DNA from: JBBECJ01 sp963763325
GTDB taxonomy: Bacteria; Chloroflexota; Chloroflexia; Thermomicrobiales; CFX8
Length of the DNA: 64,000 nt
Assembly: GCA_963763325.1 (NCBI GenBank)
Contig: CAVXOL010000022.1
Span: forward strand, 248,001 to 312,000
Direction: 5' to 3'
Notes under the pieces: generated by a model
Databases searched by the model: none
What the model was told of the DNA's origin: nothing
What the model saw: the letters and a program-made list of their open reading frames with translations, nothing else
Shown: positions 17,676 to 25,901 of the stretch, one piece after another
How the letters are laid out: every line of letters begins with the position of its first letter
How positions within the stretch are numbered: the first letter of the stretch is position 1
Translations under genes and position numbers: made by a program

Positions 17676-18104
17676 GGGCGTTGCCCTCCTCAGTATTGCC
17701 AAACGCGGACTCGCATCCGCAACCAAACCGTAGCCCATCCTCTGTCGCGAGGATCTCTCCTCGACCTACGGCGTGACACCAACAACGGTTTCACAGTCTG
17801 CCTGGGGATCGACTATATCCAGGGAAGTGACTGCGAACCGGAAGATGTCGAACTGAGATGCCGTACAACCATAGGCTGTACTCAGCAATCCGCATGCCGC
17901 AAGTTTAAGACGTCAATGCGTCTACCGATCTGAAACCGTAACACAATCGGAGTCACGTTCGCACAATCGCGCTAATGGTGACATGGAAATGCTCTGATGC
18001 AGTGCCGCGCTTCCCGGTCCCTGTCGCATCACTCGCCTTGCTGCAGACGGGAATCATCGCCACAGTTTCCTGCTGCCTGCATCCTATGAGCCGTTGTCTT
18101 GAAA
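17676..18104. other. Gap upstream of the ABC operon, with a palindromic operator candidate
   Basis: No gene is visible in these 429 bases. At 17863-17881 lies a 19-base near-perfect palindrome, GTACAACCATAGGCTGTAC, in which only one pair outside the centre fails. It is about 190 bases before the binding-protein start and looks like a binding site for a LacI- or GntR-type sugar regulator, though no regulator gene is nearby. The operon's promoter must lie in this gap but no box pair stands out. Confidence 0.4.
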
Positions 18105-18962
18105 CTACCGTACGCCAACCGCAAGCGCACGACCTTCGATGAAGGTGAAGTCGGGCCGGCGGAACATCGAGCCTGCGCCTTCGGGATCGGAGAGGCGCTG
18201 GAGATGGGCGCGCTGTTCGTCGCTGAGAGTGTAAATCCCTGGCGAGGCAGTGCAAAGGTAGGGCATCGCGACCTCGAGAAAGCCGCGTTCGTCATCGGTC
18301 AGCGGGTGGACATACTCGCGCATACGCAGGTAGCCACGGACCTCGCGCAGGCCGGCCTCGTGGAAGTAGCCGCGCAGCTTGTGGCCGGTGAACCAGTCAA
18401 CATGCCCTTCGGTTCCGGTCTCGCCGTGCGGGAGCGTGCCTTTCAGTGCGATCAGCAGATCGTCCGGCATTGGGCCGAGCATCATCGTGTGCATCTCGAC
18501 ATCCTGGGCTGCAACCTTCCCACCGGGACGGACGACCCGAACCATCTCGCGGATCGCGCCGATCGGGTCCGGTTCGTATTGCAGCGACCCTGCGCACCAG
18601 ACGGCGTCGAAGCTGCTGTCCGCGTAGGGCAGCGGGTGGAGCGGCCCGAGCTGGAGCTCAACCTGATCGAAATACGACGAATCAGCAATCCGGCTGGCGG
18701 CAAGATCGAGGTTGCGTTGATCGGGATCGACACCGACGATCCGCCCCTCCGGCCCGATGATGCTTGCGATCCAGGCGAAATGGGTACCGCTCCCGCAACC
18801 GAGGTCGAGAACACGGTCACCCGGCAGCAGCTCGACCTGGTTCAGCAGCGAGTGGTAGATCTCGGCCATTGCGCGGAAGTGGCGGTGCATCCAGAAGTCG
18901 CTGGTGAGGTCGAGCGCCGCATCACTACGCAGGATCGTCCGGTGGGAGCGTTCGTCGTCCAT
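18105..18962 (-). CDS. Class I SAM-dependent methyltransferase (UbiE/Methyltransf_11 type)
   Basis: A 285-residue methyltransferase. The SAM loop is VLDLGCGSGTHFAWIA, motif II is GVDPDQRNLDLA, and FDAVWCAGSLQYEPDPIGAI with VRVVRPGGKVAAQD completes the fold. The N-terminal ALDLTSDFWMHRHF helix region probably forms a substrate lid. It is followed on the minus strand by a gap that separates it from the ABC operon. It is preceded by an inverted-repeat spacer and the aminotransferase gene. The substrate is unknown. Confidence 0.85.
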   Translation of the reverse strand: MDDERSHRTILRSDAALDLTSDFWMHRHFRAMAEIYHSLLNQVELLPGDRVLDLGCGSGTHFAWIASIIGPEGRIVGVDPDQRNLDLAASRIADSSYFDQVELQLGPLHPLPYADSSFDAVWCAGSLQYEPDPIGAIREMVRVVRPGGKVAAQDVEMHTMMLGPMPDDLLIALKGTLPHGETGTEGHVDWFTGHKLRGYFHEAGLREVRGYLRMREYVHPLTDDERGFLEVAMPYLCTASPGIYTLSDEQRAHLQRLSDPEGAGSMFRRPDFTFIEGRALAVGVR

Positions 18963-18980
18963 GGGAAATCCTCTCGGGAT

Positions 18981-19064
18981 TCGGGAATCGGGGTTCGGGA
19001 TTCGAGGTCGTTTGAGACGCGTGTCTGCGATTGTTACCCCCGAATCCCGAATCCCGATTCCCGA
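18981..19064. repeat. Intercistronic inverted repeat, GGGAATCGGG family, copy 1
   Basis: Arms 18981-19004 and 19041-19064 are 24 bases with one mismatch, around a 36-base loop. The arms are built of CGGGAATC/CGGGATTC units. It fills the space between two minus-strand genes, ending three bases from one stop and starting 18 bases from the next start. A related copy lies at 45061-45137. Confidence 0.75.
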
Positions 19065-19066
19065 CC

Positions 19067-20398
19067 TTACTCGTCTCGTAGCGATGCCGCGAACGCATCG
19101 ACGAACGCGTTGATCTCCGGCTCGTCCATCGGGGTTGAGAGGCAGGCGGTCAGCGTTGGCGCCGCAAAGATGCCGCGTGCGAGCATCCCGCGGAAGATAG
19201 CCTTGCCACGTTCGGCTTCGTCGGCCGTCGCGACGCTGCTGCGGTAGTCGCTGAGTGGACGATCGTGCAGGTGGATCTGCGCCAGCGAGCCCATCCCAGT
19301 CACCTGGCCCCGGACGCGAGCGCCGTCCATCGCCTCGGCAAGCCCCTCACGCAGCATGTCGCCGAGCCGGTCGAGCCGATCGAACTCCGCATGGTTCAGC
19401 TTCTTCATCGCGACCAGGCCAGCCACCATTGTGATTGGGTTGGCGTTGAAGGTGCCACCGTGTGGGGCACGTGGAGCGCCTTCCGACGGGTCGAAGACGC
19501 TCATGACGTCAGCCGACCCACCGAACGCGCCGACCGCGAAGCCGCCGCCGATGATCTTCGCCATCGTCGTCATGTCGGGCGTGACCCCAAGCGTCTCCTG
19601 GGCGCCGCCGTAGGCGGTCCGCAGCGAGACGACCTCGTCGAAGATCAGGACGATACCGTGCGCATCGCACAGCTCACGGAGGCGTTGCAGGAAGGCCGGC
19701 TCGGCGGGAATCAGCCCGGCCCGCAGCGGCATCGGGTCGATCAGGACCGCTGCCAGCTCGTGCTTGTGCTCGGTGATGCGCCGCTCGGCCATCTCGGCGT
19801 CGTTGAAGCGCAGGACGATCACCTCATCGAGGACCGATTGCGGCGTGCCGTGCGAGTAGGCGACCGAGACCGGGTCACCATCGCCCCAGTTACCGGGATT
19901 CGACGCCAGGCTGACTTCGACGAAATCGTACGAGCCGTGGTAGCAGCCTTCAAATTTGACGATCTTCGGCCGGCCCGTATACGCCCGAGCCGCCTTGACG
20001 GCCATCATGACCGCTTCAGAGCCGGAATTGGTGAAGCGCATCCGCTCCAGCGACGGAATTCGCTCGACGAGCAGCTCGGCAAGTGCGATCTCGTGCTCGG
20101 TCGGCATCGCGAAGGCGGTTCCGTACTGGAGCTGGTCGATGACGGCTGCATTGATGTCGGGGTCGGCATGACCGTGGATCAGTGAGGTGTAGTTATTGAG
20201 GAAGTCGAAACGCTCCTGGCCCTCGGCGTCAACGACGACAGCGCCGTGGCCGCGTGCCGCGTACGGTGGGTACGGCGACTGGTAGATCGTCGTCCGCGAG
20301 TTTCCGCCCGGCATGACCTGCCGTGCGCGGTCGTAGAGCCGTGCCGCCTCGGACGTGTCGGACCGAAACAACTCCTGCTGCCTGTCAGTAACGACCAT
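19067..20398 (-). CDS. Class III PLP aminotransferase (glutamate-1-semialdehyde aminomutase-like)
   Basis: A 443-residue fold-type I PLP enzyme. The opening (ARQVMPGGNSRTTIYQSPYP) resembles glutamate-1-semialdehyde aminomutase. FTNSGSEAVMMAVKAARAYT binds the cofactor phosphate, LIFDEVVSLR holds the PLP-ring aspartate, and the Schiff-base lysine is in MTTMAKIIGGGFAVGAFGG. HGGTFNANPITM follows. It is unlikely to be the tetrapyrrole enzyme itself, since no heme genes are near. Homologues act on diverse amino donors; the substrate is open. Confidence 0.88.
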   Translation of the reverse strand: MVVTDRQQELFRSDTSEAARLYDRARQVMPGGNSRTTIYQSPYPPYAARGHGAVVVDAEGQERFDFLNNYTSLIHGHADPDINAAVIDQLQYGTAFAMPTEHEIALAELLVERIPSLERMRFTNSGSEAVMMAVKAARAYTGRPKIVKFEGCYHGSYDFVEVSLASNPGNWGDGDPVSVAYSHGTPQSVLDEVIVLRFNDAEMAERRITEHKHELAAVLIDPMPLRAGLIPAEPAFLQRLRELCDAHGIVLIFDEVVSLRTAYGGAQETLGVTPDMTTMAKIIGGGFAVGAFGGSADVMSVFDPSEGAPRAPHGGTFNANPITMVAGLVAMKKLNHAEFDRLDRLGDMLREGLAEAMDGARVRGQVTGMGSLAQIHLHDRPLSDYRSSVATADEAERGKAIFRGMLARGIFAAPTLTACLSTPMDEPEINAFVDAFAASLRDE

Positions 20399-20440
20399 GC
20401 TGATCCTCCTCCAGGATGGCGTGCGACAACGTCGTGTCGT

Positions 20441-20466
20441 GCTATCGGGAGCGTAGAGCCGATAGC
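20441..20466. terminator. Small hairpin downstream of the two-gene cassette
   Basis: GCTATCGG (20441-20448) pairs with CCGATAGC (20459-20466). It lies about 28 bases beyond the stop at 20494 on the minus strand. There is no T-run. Confidence 0.35.
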
Positions 20467-20493
20467 CGTGAAACGCAAGCGTAAACGGATGAC

Positions 20494-21015
20494 TTACAAC
20501 CCTGTGTCGAGTATCGCCTGCCAGTCGTCCCGACGTGGCTCAACGTGGAAGTCGGTGATGGCGGAACGGACGACATCAGCGAGTGTCACGATGCCCGTGG
20601 GGAGATGGGCGCGATGAAATTCGTCTCGTCCGATCTGGGCTGCTGGACCGATGTGGAAGTGATGATGTTTCGCGGAGTTTGGATCCTTCGGGTGCCAATG
20701 CCAGGCGATGAGTTCCCGGTGGTCTGCGTCGAGAAGTCTGTAAATGTAGGTATCGACCTGAAGATTCCAGCGATGTTCGCGCGGGCTACTCGGAAGTTCT
20801 GTCAGGAGATAACTCTGTTTGACAACGATAGCGAGCGACGCGCGCCTCCCGATCCGAACCGGTAACCCTCCGGCAAGCGCAATATCTCCCGTCACCGTCT
20901 GCATGGTGGATCCATCAGCAACCCGTCGCAGGACACTTTCAGTGACACAGGAAAGTTGCAACTGTAACGTGCTCATGTGCCGCATCACTGTTTCGCGCTG
21001 ACTAGGCCCGTTCAC
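20494..21015 (-). CDS. Uncharacterised protein, second gene of a coupled cassette
   Basis: A 173-residue protein I cannot assign with confidence. Its start is GTG 21015, which overlaps the stop of the upstream small gene (GTGA). The central part reads as a beta-rich domain (IVVKQSYLLTELPSSP, then WNLQVDTYIYRLLDADHREL), followed by a striking LIAWHWHPKDP and KHHHFHIG histidine cluster and a helical C-terminus (VTLADVVRSAITDF). The histidines could bind metal or form a nuclease-like site. The two-gene, overlapping arrangement resembles toxin-antitoxin cassettes, with this as the larger partner; that is inference only. Confidence 0.65.
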   Translation of the reverse strand: MNGPSQRETVMRHMSTLQLQLSCVTESVLRRVADGSTMQTVTGDIALAGGLPVRIGRRASLAIVVKQSYLLTELPSSPREHRWNLQVDTYIYRLLDADHRELIAWHWHPKDPNSAKHHHFHIGPAAQIGRDEFHRAHLPTGIVTLADVVRSAITDFHVEPRRDDWQAILDTGL

Positions 21016-21266
21016 AAGCTGGGCTCGTAGCCCTCGACCGCCGATAACAGGATCGCAACATCCATAATCTTCACATGATCGGGATGGCTATCGACATCGC
21101 CAAACTCACGTGCTTTCCATTTACGGCGAAACTCGGCACCGCTCATACCCATGTAAAAGCGGGCATTCTCGTCAAAAATCTCCCAAGCTTCCTCGGGTGT
21201 GATGTCGTAGATTGGTGTCACGACCTCGTCAGTCGGATCCGATGTGTCGCGACGAAGCGCGTTCAT
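21012..21266 (-). CDS. Small acidic uncharacterised protein, first gene of a coupled cassette
   Basis: An 84-residue protein starting at ATG 21266 behind GGAGGTAAC; the very long open frame upstream is a shadow of prfC. The core reads ITPEEAWEIFDENARFYMGM, followed by SGAEFRRKWKAREF and HPDHVKIMDVAILLSAVEGY. The EAWxxFDxNAR...G-x-SGxEFxRxW pattern recurs in small actinobacterial and Chloroflexota proteins with no function assigned. It is coupled to the 173-residue gene and divergent from prfC with a 132-base gap. Confidence 0.7.
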   Translation of the reverse strand: MNALRRDTSDPTDEVVTPIYDITPEEAWEIFDENARFYMGMSGAEFRRKWKAREFGDVDSHPDHVKIMDVAILLSAVEGYEPSL

Positions 21267-21398
21267 GTTACCTCCGCTCAAATGTGCCCATTCTATCGGA
21301 ATCCAATGATGATCGGCACGACGGAACGATTCGATTATGTACAATTCAGCGTTTGTGCATGAAACGGTCATTGGCGACGGCGAGGTGGTAGCAACACG

Positions 21399-23032
21399 GT
21401 GGTAGACGAGACGCAGAATCAGGCAGAGATTGCACGGGAAGCGGCGCGTAGACGGACGTTCGCGATCATCTCGCACCCGGACGCCGGCAAGACGACGCTG
21501 ACCGAGAAGCTGCTGCTGTATGGTGGCGCCGTCAACCTGGCCGGTTCGGTCTCGGCCCGCAAGGCCCAGCGCCAGGCGACAAGCGACTGGATGGCGATGG
21601 AGCGCGAGCGTGGCATCTCGATCACCTCGACCGTCCTGTCGTTTCCCTATCGCGGCTGCCAGATCAATCTGCTCGATACTCCGGGCCACCAGGACTTCTC
21701 CGAGGACACCTACCGGACGCTGACGGCCGCCGATAGCGCCGTCATGGTGCTCGACGCCGCTCGCGGTATCGAGCCGCAGACATTGAAGCTGTTCGAGGTC
21801 TGCCGCCGCCAGGGCATCCCGATCTTCACCTTCATCAACAAGCTCGACCGCCCGTCGCAGTCGCCGCTCGCTCTCCTGGACGAGATCGAGCAGACGCTGG
21901 GGATGGCCGTCTGCCCGATGAACTGGCCGATCGGCGACGGTCCGGACTTCCAGGGCGTCTATGACCGCGCAGCCGATGCCGTCCACCGCTTCGAACGCAC
22001 CGAGCACGGCGCCCATCGCGCGCCGGTCCGGTGGCAGGCATCGATGATCCGACGCTCGACAGCCTGCTTGGCGCGAACGCCGCCGCCAAGCTCCGCGAGG
22101 ATGTCGAACTGCTGGAAATGGCCGGCTCGCCGTTTGACAAGGACCGTGTGTTGGCTGGCGAACTGACGCCCGTCTTCTTCGGGAGTGCGCTGACCAACTT
22201 CGGCGTCCAGCTCTTTCTGGACTCCTTCGTTGACCATCGCGCCGCCGCCGGGAGCGCGTGCCGACTCGACTTGCGTCCGGTCGACGCCAGTGAGCCGGTC
22301 TTCTCCGGCCAGATCTTCAAGATTCAGGCGAACATGGACCCGCGCCATCGCGACCGGGTCGCCTACCTGCGGGTCGTCTCCGGCAAGTTCGAGCGCGACA
22401 TGGCCGTCCGCCACGCGCGGACCGGCAAGACGATGCGCCTCTCGCGGCCGATGAAGCTCTTCGGCCAGGAGCGCGAGACTGTCGAGGAAGGCTACGCCGG
22501 CGACGTCGTTGGGCTGATCAACCCGGGCGCGTTTGCGATCGGCGACACCGTCTCCAGCGAGCCGGTCGGCGCGTTCCCGCCGCTGCCGAGGTTCGAGGCC
22601 GAACATTTCGCCCGGCTCGAAAACACGCGGACCGACAAGTACAAGCAGTTCCTGCGCGGTCTGGAAGGGATCGAGGAAGAGGGTGGTATCCAGCTCCTCT
22701 ACCCAGTCGATTCCCACCGCCGCGAGCCGATCCTGGCGGCCGTCGGCCAGCTCCAGTTTGATGTCGTCCGCGCCAGGCTGGAAGCGGAGTACGGCGTCGA
22801 GACGCGACTGGAGCCGCTCGGCTACGAGCACGCGCGCTGGGTGCGGGCCGAACCGGAGACATTGGTGACGCTCGGTAACTCTCGTGGACGCTTGCGCTGC
22901 GAGGACCGCGACGGCCAGCAGGTGGTCCTCTTTTCAACCCGCTGGGACCTCAACTACGCGATCGAGAACTTCCCAGCCGTCGAGTTCTCCAGCACGGTTT
23001 GGGACGGCCGGCCGGAACTGGCCGCGCGCTGA
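21399..23032 (+). pseudogene. prfC: Peptide chain release factor 3, interrupted by a frameshift
   Basis: A translational GTPase that would be about 544 residues. It starts at GTG 21399. The first frame carries HPDAGKTTLTEKLL (P-loop), a GISITST effector region, DTPGHQDFSEDTYR and NKLDRPSQSPL, and runs to HGAHRAPV. The homologous continuation VAGIDDPTLDSLLGANAAAK starts in another frame at 22031 and runs to the normal C-terminus at 23032. A single base is missing near 22023-22031, in CCGGTCCGGTGG. RF3 recycles RF1/RF2 and is dispensable in many bacteria, so true loss is possible, but four other indels in the window make a sequencing or assembly error equally likely. Confidence 0.85.
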
Positions 23033-23038
23033 TCGCGC

Positions 23039-23599
23039 TTACTCGAAGATCTCCGCCACGACGAGGGAGAAGCCTGGCAGAACCTCGTCGCCATCGAGCG
23101 ATTCGTCCTCGTAGAGCACGTAAGCCGAATGGTCGGGCCTGTAGACGGTGACAGTTCGTTGGACCGGATGAACGACCCAGATCAACTGCACGCCGTAATC
23201 CAGGTATTCGCGTACCTTCTCCTGCACGTCGTCGGCGCTGTCTGAAGGCGAGACGACCTCAACCGCCAGGTCGAGAGCGAATTCGAGGAAGCGCCGTCGC
23301 TGCTCGGGAGGCGGCAAGCGATCCATCCGGACGAATGATGCGTCCGGAATGCGGACGGTGTATGGATCGCGGGCGAGGATGAACGCGCCGTCCGCGCCCG
23401 CGACACGACCGTGTTTGCCAGCATGAGCGTAGGTACGAAGCGCCGTAACGATGCCTGCGGCAATATCGCTGCTCTCGTAGCTCGACATCGGCGTTGACAC
23501 CAACTCTCCCCGAAGCAACTCGTAGTGGTTGCCATCTTCAGGCATCGCCAGCAGATCGTCGGCCGTCAATAGTGTTGCAGTCGTCGGTTCGGCAGCCAT
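23039..23599 (-). CDS. Uma2-family (DUF820) putative endonuclease
   Basis: A 186-residue PD-(D/E)xK-type protein. LLTADDLLAMPEDGNHYELL and GELVSTPMSS open the domain. The catalytic side is VRIPDASFVR with LDLAVEVVSPSDSADDVQEK, then YLDYGVQLIWVVHPVQRTV. ATG 23599 is chosen; the longer in-frame start at 23668 would lie inside a hairpin. It converges on prfC with six bases between the stops. It is the second Uma2 gene in the window and is only distantly similar to the one at 13494. Confidence 0.85.
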   Translation of the reverse strand: MAAEPTTATLLTADDLLAMPEDGNHYELLRGELVSTPMSSYESSDIAAGIVTALRTYAHAGKHGRVAGADGAFILARDPYTVRIPDASFVRMDRLPPPEQRRRFLEFALDLAVEVVSPSDSADDVQEKVREYLDYGVQLIWVVHPVQRTVTVYRPDHSAYVLYEDESLDGDEVLPGFSLVVAEIFE

Positions 23600-23653
23600 C
23601 TGGCAGTCGTCAGCGGACGGCGCATCGTATGAAATCAACGTGAACGACAGATC

Positions 23654-23683
23654 GACAGGACGGGACATCCGCCCCGTCCTGTC
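23654..23683. terminator. Hairpin between the HYR-protein gene and the Uma2 gene
   Basis: GACAGGACGGG (23654-23664) pairs with CCCGTCCTGTC (23673-23683) around an 8-base loop. It sits 30 bases after the stop of the HYR-protein gene on the minus strand. Confidence 0.55.
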
Positions 23684-23712
23684 ACATCATCGTGTACTGA
23701 ATGTAGCGTTCG

Positions 23713-25413
23713 TTAGCCGCAGCCGAGGACACTCCGGATTTGCGTTGCGTCCGCGATGATGTTGTTTGCCTGCTCGACAGTCAGATTCTTCCCGCGTTGC
23801 GCCGTCGACTGATTGATCAGCGATTGGAGCGTGTCGCAGGCGAACTCGGTCTCGCCAAAGGCGACCGCGACCCGGGCGGCCGCGACCTTGGCCCGCAGCG
23901 AGGTCTTGATGCCGACCGGCAGGTTCAGACCGTCGATGTAATCGCGCAGGTCCACCAGTTGCGCACCGGCGCCCTCGACGATGACCGAGAAGTTCTCGTA
24001 ACCGCTTTGATTGCCCATCGCGTCAGTCGCACGGCAGGTGATTGCCCACCAGCCGACGGGCAGGACCGTTCCCGACGGCGTTGAACAGGTCACGGTCGGG
24101 TTGGGATCGACAACATCAGTTGCCGTGACGACGTAGTCCACAATGGCACCCTGTTCGCTCGTCGCTGGGACGACGATCGTGACCGGCAGGTTCAGTACCG
24201 GCGCGGTCGTATCGACTACCGTCACCGTGAATGTGCCTTCGTCGATGTTGCCGTTCGAGTCCGTCACGACGCAGGAAACGATCGTGTCACCGAGCGGGAG
24301 CGTGTGGCCGGAGACGGCGTCGCATTCTGGTGTCAGGACGCCGTCCTCGGTGTCATACGCCGACGCCTCGAACAACACCTTTGCGCCATCGGGGCCGGTC
24401 GCCTCAACTGTCATGTCGTTCGGTAGTTCAAGGACCGGCAGCTCATCAGTCGGTGCGTCGTCACCATAGACGATCGCAAGACCGTCCGGCCCACCCTCGG
24501 CCGTCCGAATCAGCGACGCGCTCAAACCGTTGTCGAAGACCGCCTTCGCCGTCGAATCGCCGGTCTCGTAGGCCCCGAGGCTCAGACGGGCGTCGATCGA
24601 CAGCTCGGCGCCAACGACAGTCCAGAAGGTCGCCGTCTGTGGACCGAAGGTGAACGGAGCGGGCAGTACGACGCTATTGCCATCGCGAGAGCCATCGATC
24701 TCTCGCGAATCGTCCTCGTAGATACCGTCGTTGGTTGCGAGTGTCCAGGTCAGGTGGCCAGAGGTCGATCCATCGGAGGGATCGCCGGGATAGCGTGAAT
24801 AGTAGCGCTCACCGTCGGCGTTGTACCAGACCAGCGGGCCGCAACTTTCCTCCAGTTCGCACGGATCAGAACTGGCGCCATGAATCATGTACTCAGCCGT
24901 GACGAAGGCCGAGGCGACCTCCGGCGCTGTCTGGGACCCCCACATCTTGGAGTCGGCTGAAATGTAGCCAATCAGGCTGATATCAACCGCAAGCTTGACC
25001 GGAGAGCCGGCCTCCAGTCCGCTGCTGCCGGCCCCGACAGTGACGCGGTGCTGGAATCGCAAGGTCATATCACAGTCGTCCGAGTAGTCCTCACCAGCCT
25101 GATTGTCCCCATAGACGAGCTGTCCCGGTGCGACGACACCACGAAGCCTCCCATCGCCGGCAACACCCCAGAGGGCACTGGTCTGTGCTGAGACGGTGCC
25201 ATTCTCGGCTGAGAGCATGCGGTCGGAGAGGTCGGAGATCGTACAGCCGGACTGGAGAGAGGTGTCTCCGTCCGGTGGAGTGGATAGGCCGTCCGCAGCG
25301 GCGCGCGGCGCGAAGACGACCAGAGAGAACAGCGTCGTGAGGACCACGGTCATCGCCAGCCCGGTCTGCAGGCGTTTAGCCGGCGCCATGCCGGGCATGA
25401 GTCGTACATCCAT
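23713..25413 (-). CDS. Secreted protein with two HYR domains and a C-terminal FIMAH domain
   Basis: A 566-residue exported protein. A signal peptide spans about residues 12-41 (TGLAMTVVLTTLFSLVVFAP, then RAAA). A beta-rich N-terminal region to about residue 340 has paired cysteines (CTISDLSD, DDCDMT, DPCELEESCG). Two HYR immunoglobulin-like repeats follow: LPNDMTVEATGPDGAKVLFE...CVVTDSNGN and LPVTIVVPATSEQGAIVDYV...CRATDAMGN. The last 80 residues (VDLRDYIDGLNLPVGIKTSL) match the FIMAH helical domain of surface proteins. ATG 25413 follows AAAGGAAC. It is probably extracellular or wall-bound; function unknown. Confidence 0.85.
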   Translation of the reverse strand: MDVRLMPGMAPAKRLQTGLAMTVVLTTLFSLVVFAPRAAADGLSTPPDGDTSLQSGCTISDLSDRMLSAENGTVSAQTSALWGVAGDGRLRGVVAPGQLVYGDNQAGEDYSDDCDMTLRFQHRVTVGAGSSGLEAGSPVKLAVDISLIGYISADSKMWGSQTAPEVASAFVTAEYMIHGASSDPCELEESCGPLVWYNADGERYYSRYPGDPSDGSTSGHLTWTLATNDGIYEDDSREIDGSRDGNSVVLPAPFTFGPQTATFWTVVGAELSIDARLSLGAYETGDSTAKAVFDNGLSASLIRTAEGGPDGLAIVYGDDAPTDELPVLELPNDMTVEATGPDGAKVLFEASAYDTEDGVLTPECDAVSGHTLPLGDTIVSCVVTDSNGNIDEGTFTVTVVDTTAPVLNLPVTIVVPATSEQGAIVDYVVTATDVVDPNPTVTCSTPSGTVLPVGWWAITCRATDAMGNQSGYENFSVIVEGAGAQLVDLRDYIDGLNLPVGIKTSLRAKVAAARVAVAFGETEFACDTLQSLINQSTAQRGKNLTVEQANNIIADATQIRSVLGCG

Positions 25414-25901
25414 GTACGTTCCTTTCCAACGTCAATGTCGGATCGCGAACCTCGTGTGGGAGGGCATCCAGTGTCCGTGAAACGTCCGTGTTTCACGAGC
25501 GTTTGCTGGCCTCAGCCCTGACGGCGTGACGGCATGCGTGGCACCTTCTCCTCCTTTCTTGCTCGCCTCTTCCACGTCGTGCTGCCAGTTGGTACTCGGA
25601 GTGCCTCCGATGTCCTGCCACGTATCCTGAGGCAGCCTCCGCAGCGAATCCAGCCATCCAGCCCCCACATTGTGGTGGCGAGCCCAAGTGTGGGGGTAGT
25701 GTCTCCCTTCTCTCCATGCTGTTGTCGTTGCGATGCACATCCCCGGAAACGTGCGAGCTAGACATAAGCACCGCTGCGGGGGCTCACCCACGGCGGTGCT
25801 CGACGGCGTTCCTCATCTGTTTGTTCAGATCGTTCAGCGACACTGCAATTGACTGGAATCCAACCTGACGATGCGTGCAGCAGTGTGCGGGGAACCGTCA
25901 G
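25414..25901 (-). other. Long leader with several hairpins upstream of the HYR-protein gene
   Basis: No credible gene is seen in these 488 bases. Three hairpins stand out: CGTGAAAC/GTTTCACG (25476-25497), CCCCCACA/TGTGGGGG (25662-25696) and AGCACCGC/GCGGTGCT (25767-25800). The last could be the terminator of the methyltransferase gene at 25902 read on the minus strand. The first two would lie in a long 5' leader of the surface-protein gene. I cannot match them to a known riboswitch. Confidence 0.4.

Noticed and set aside
21267..22016. N-terminal extension of the small 84-residue gene across prfC (minus strand)
   Set aside because: It is antisense to conserved RF3 sequence; the ATG at 21266 has a good ribosome site.
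22015..22040. Programmed ribosomal frameshift in prfC
   Set aside because: There is no slippery heptamer, no Shine-Dalgarno-like stimulator at the right distance and no precedent in RF3. A missing base is simpler.
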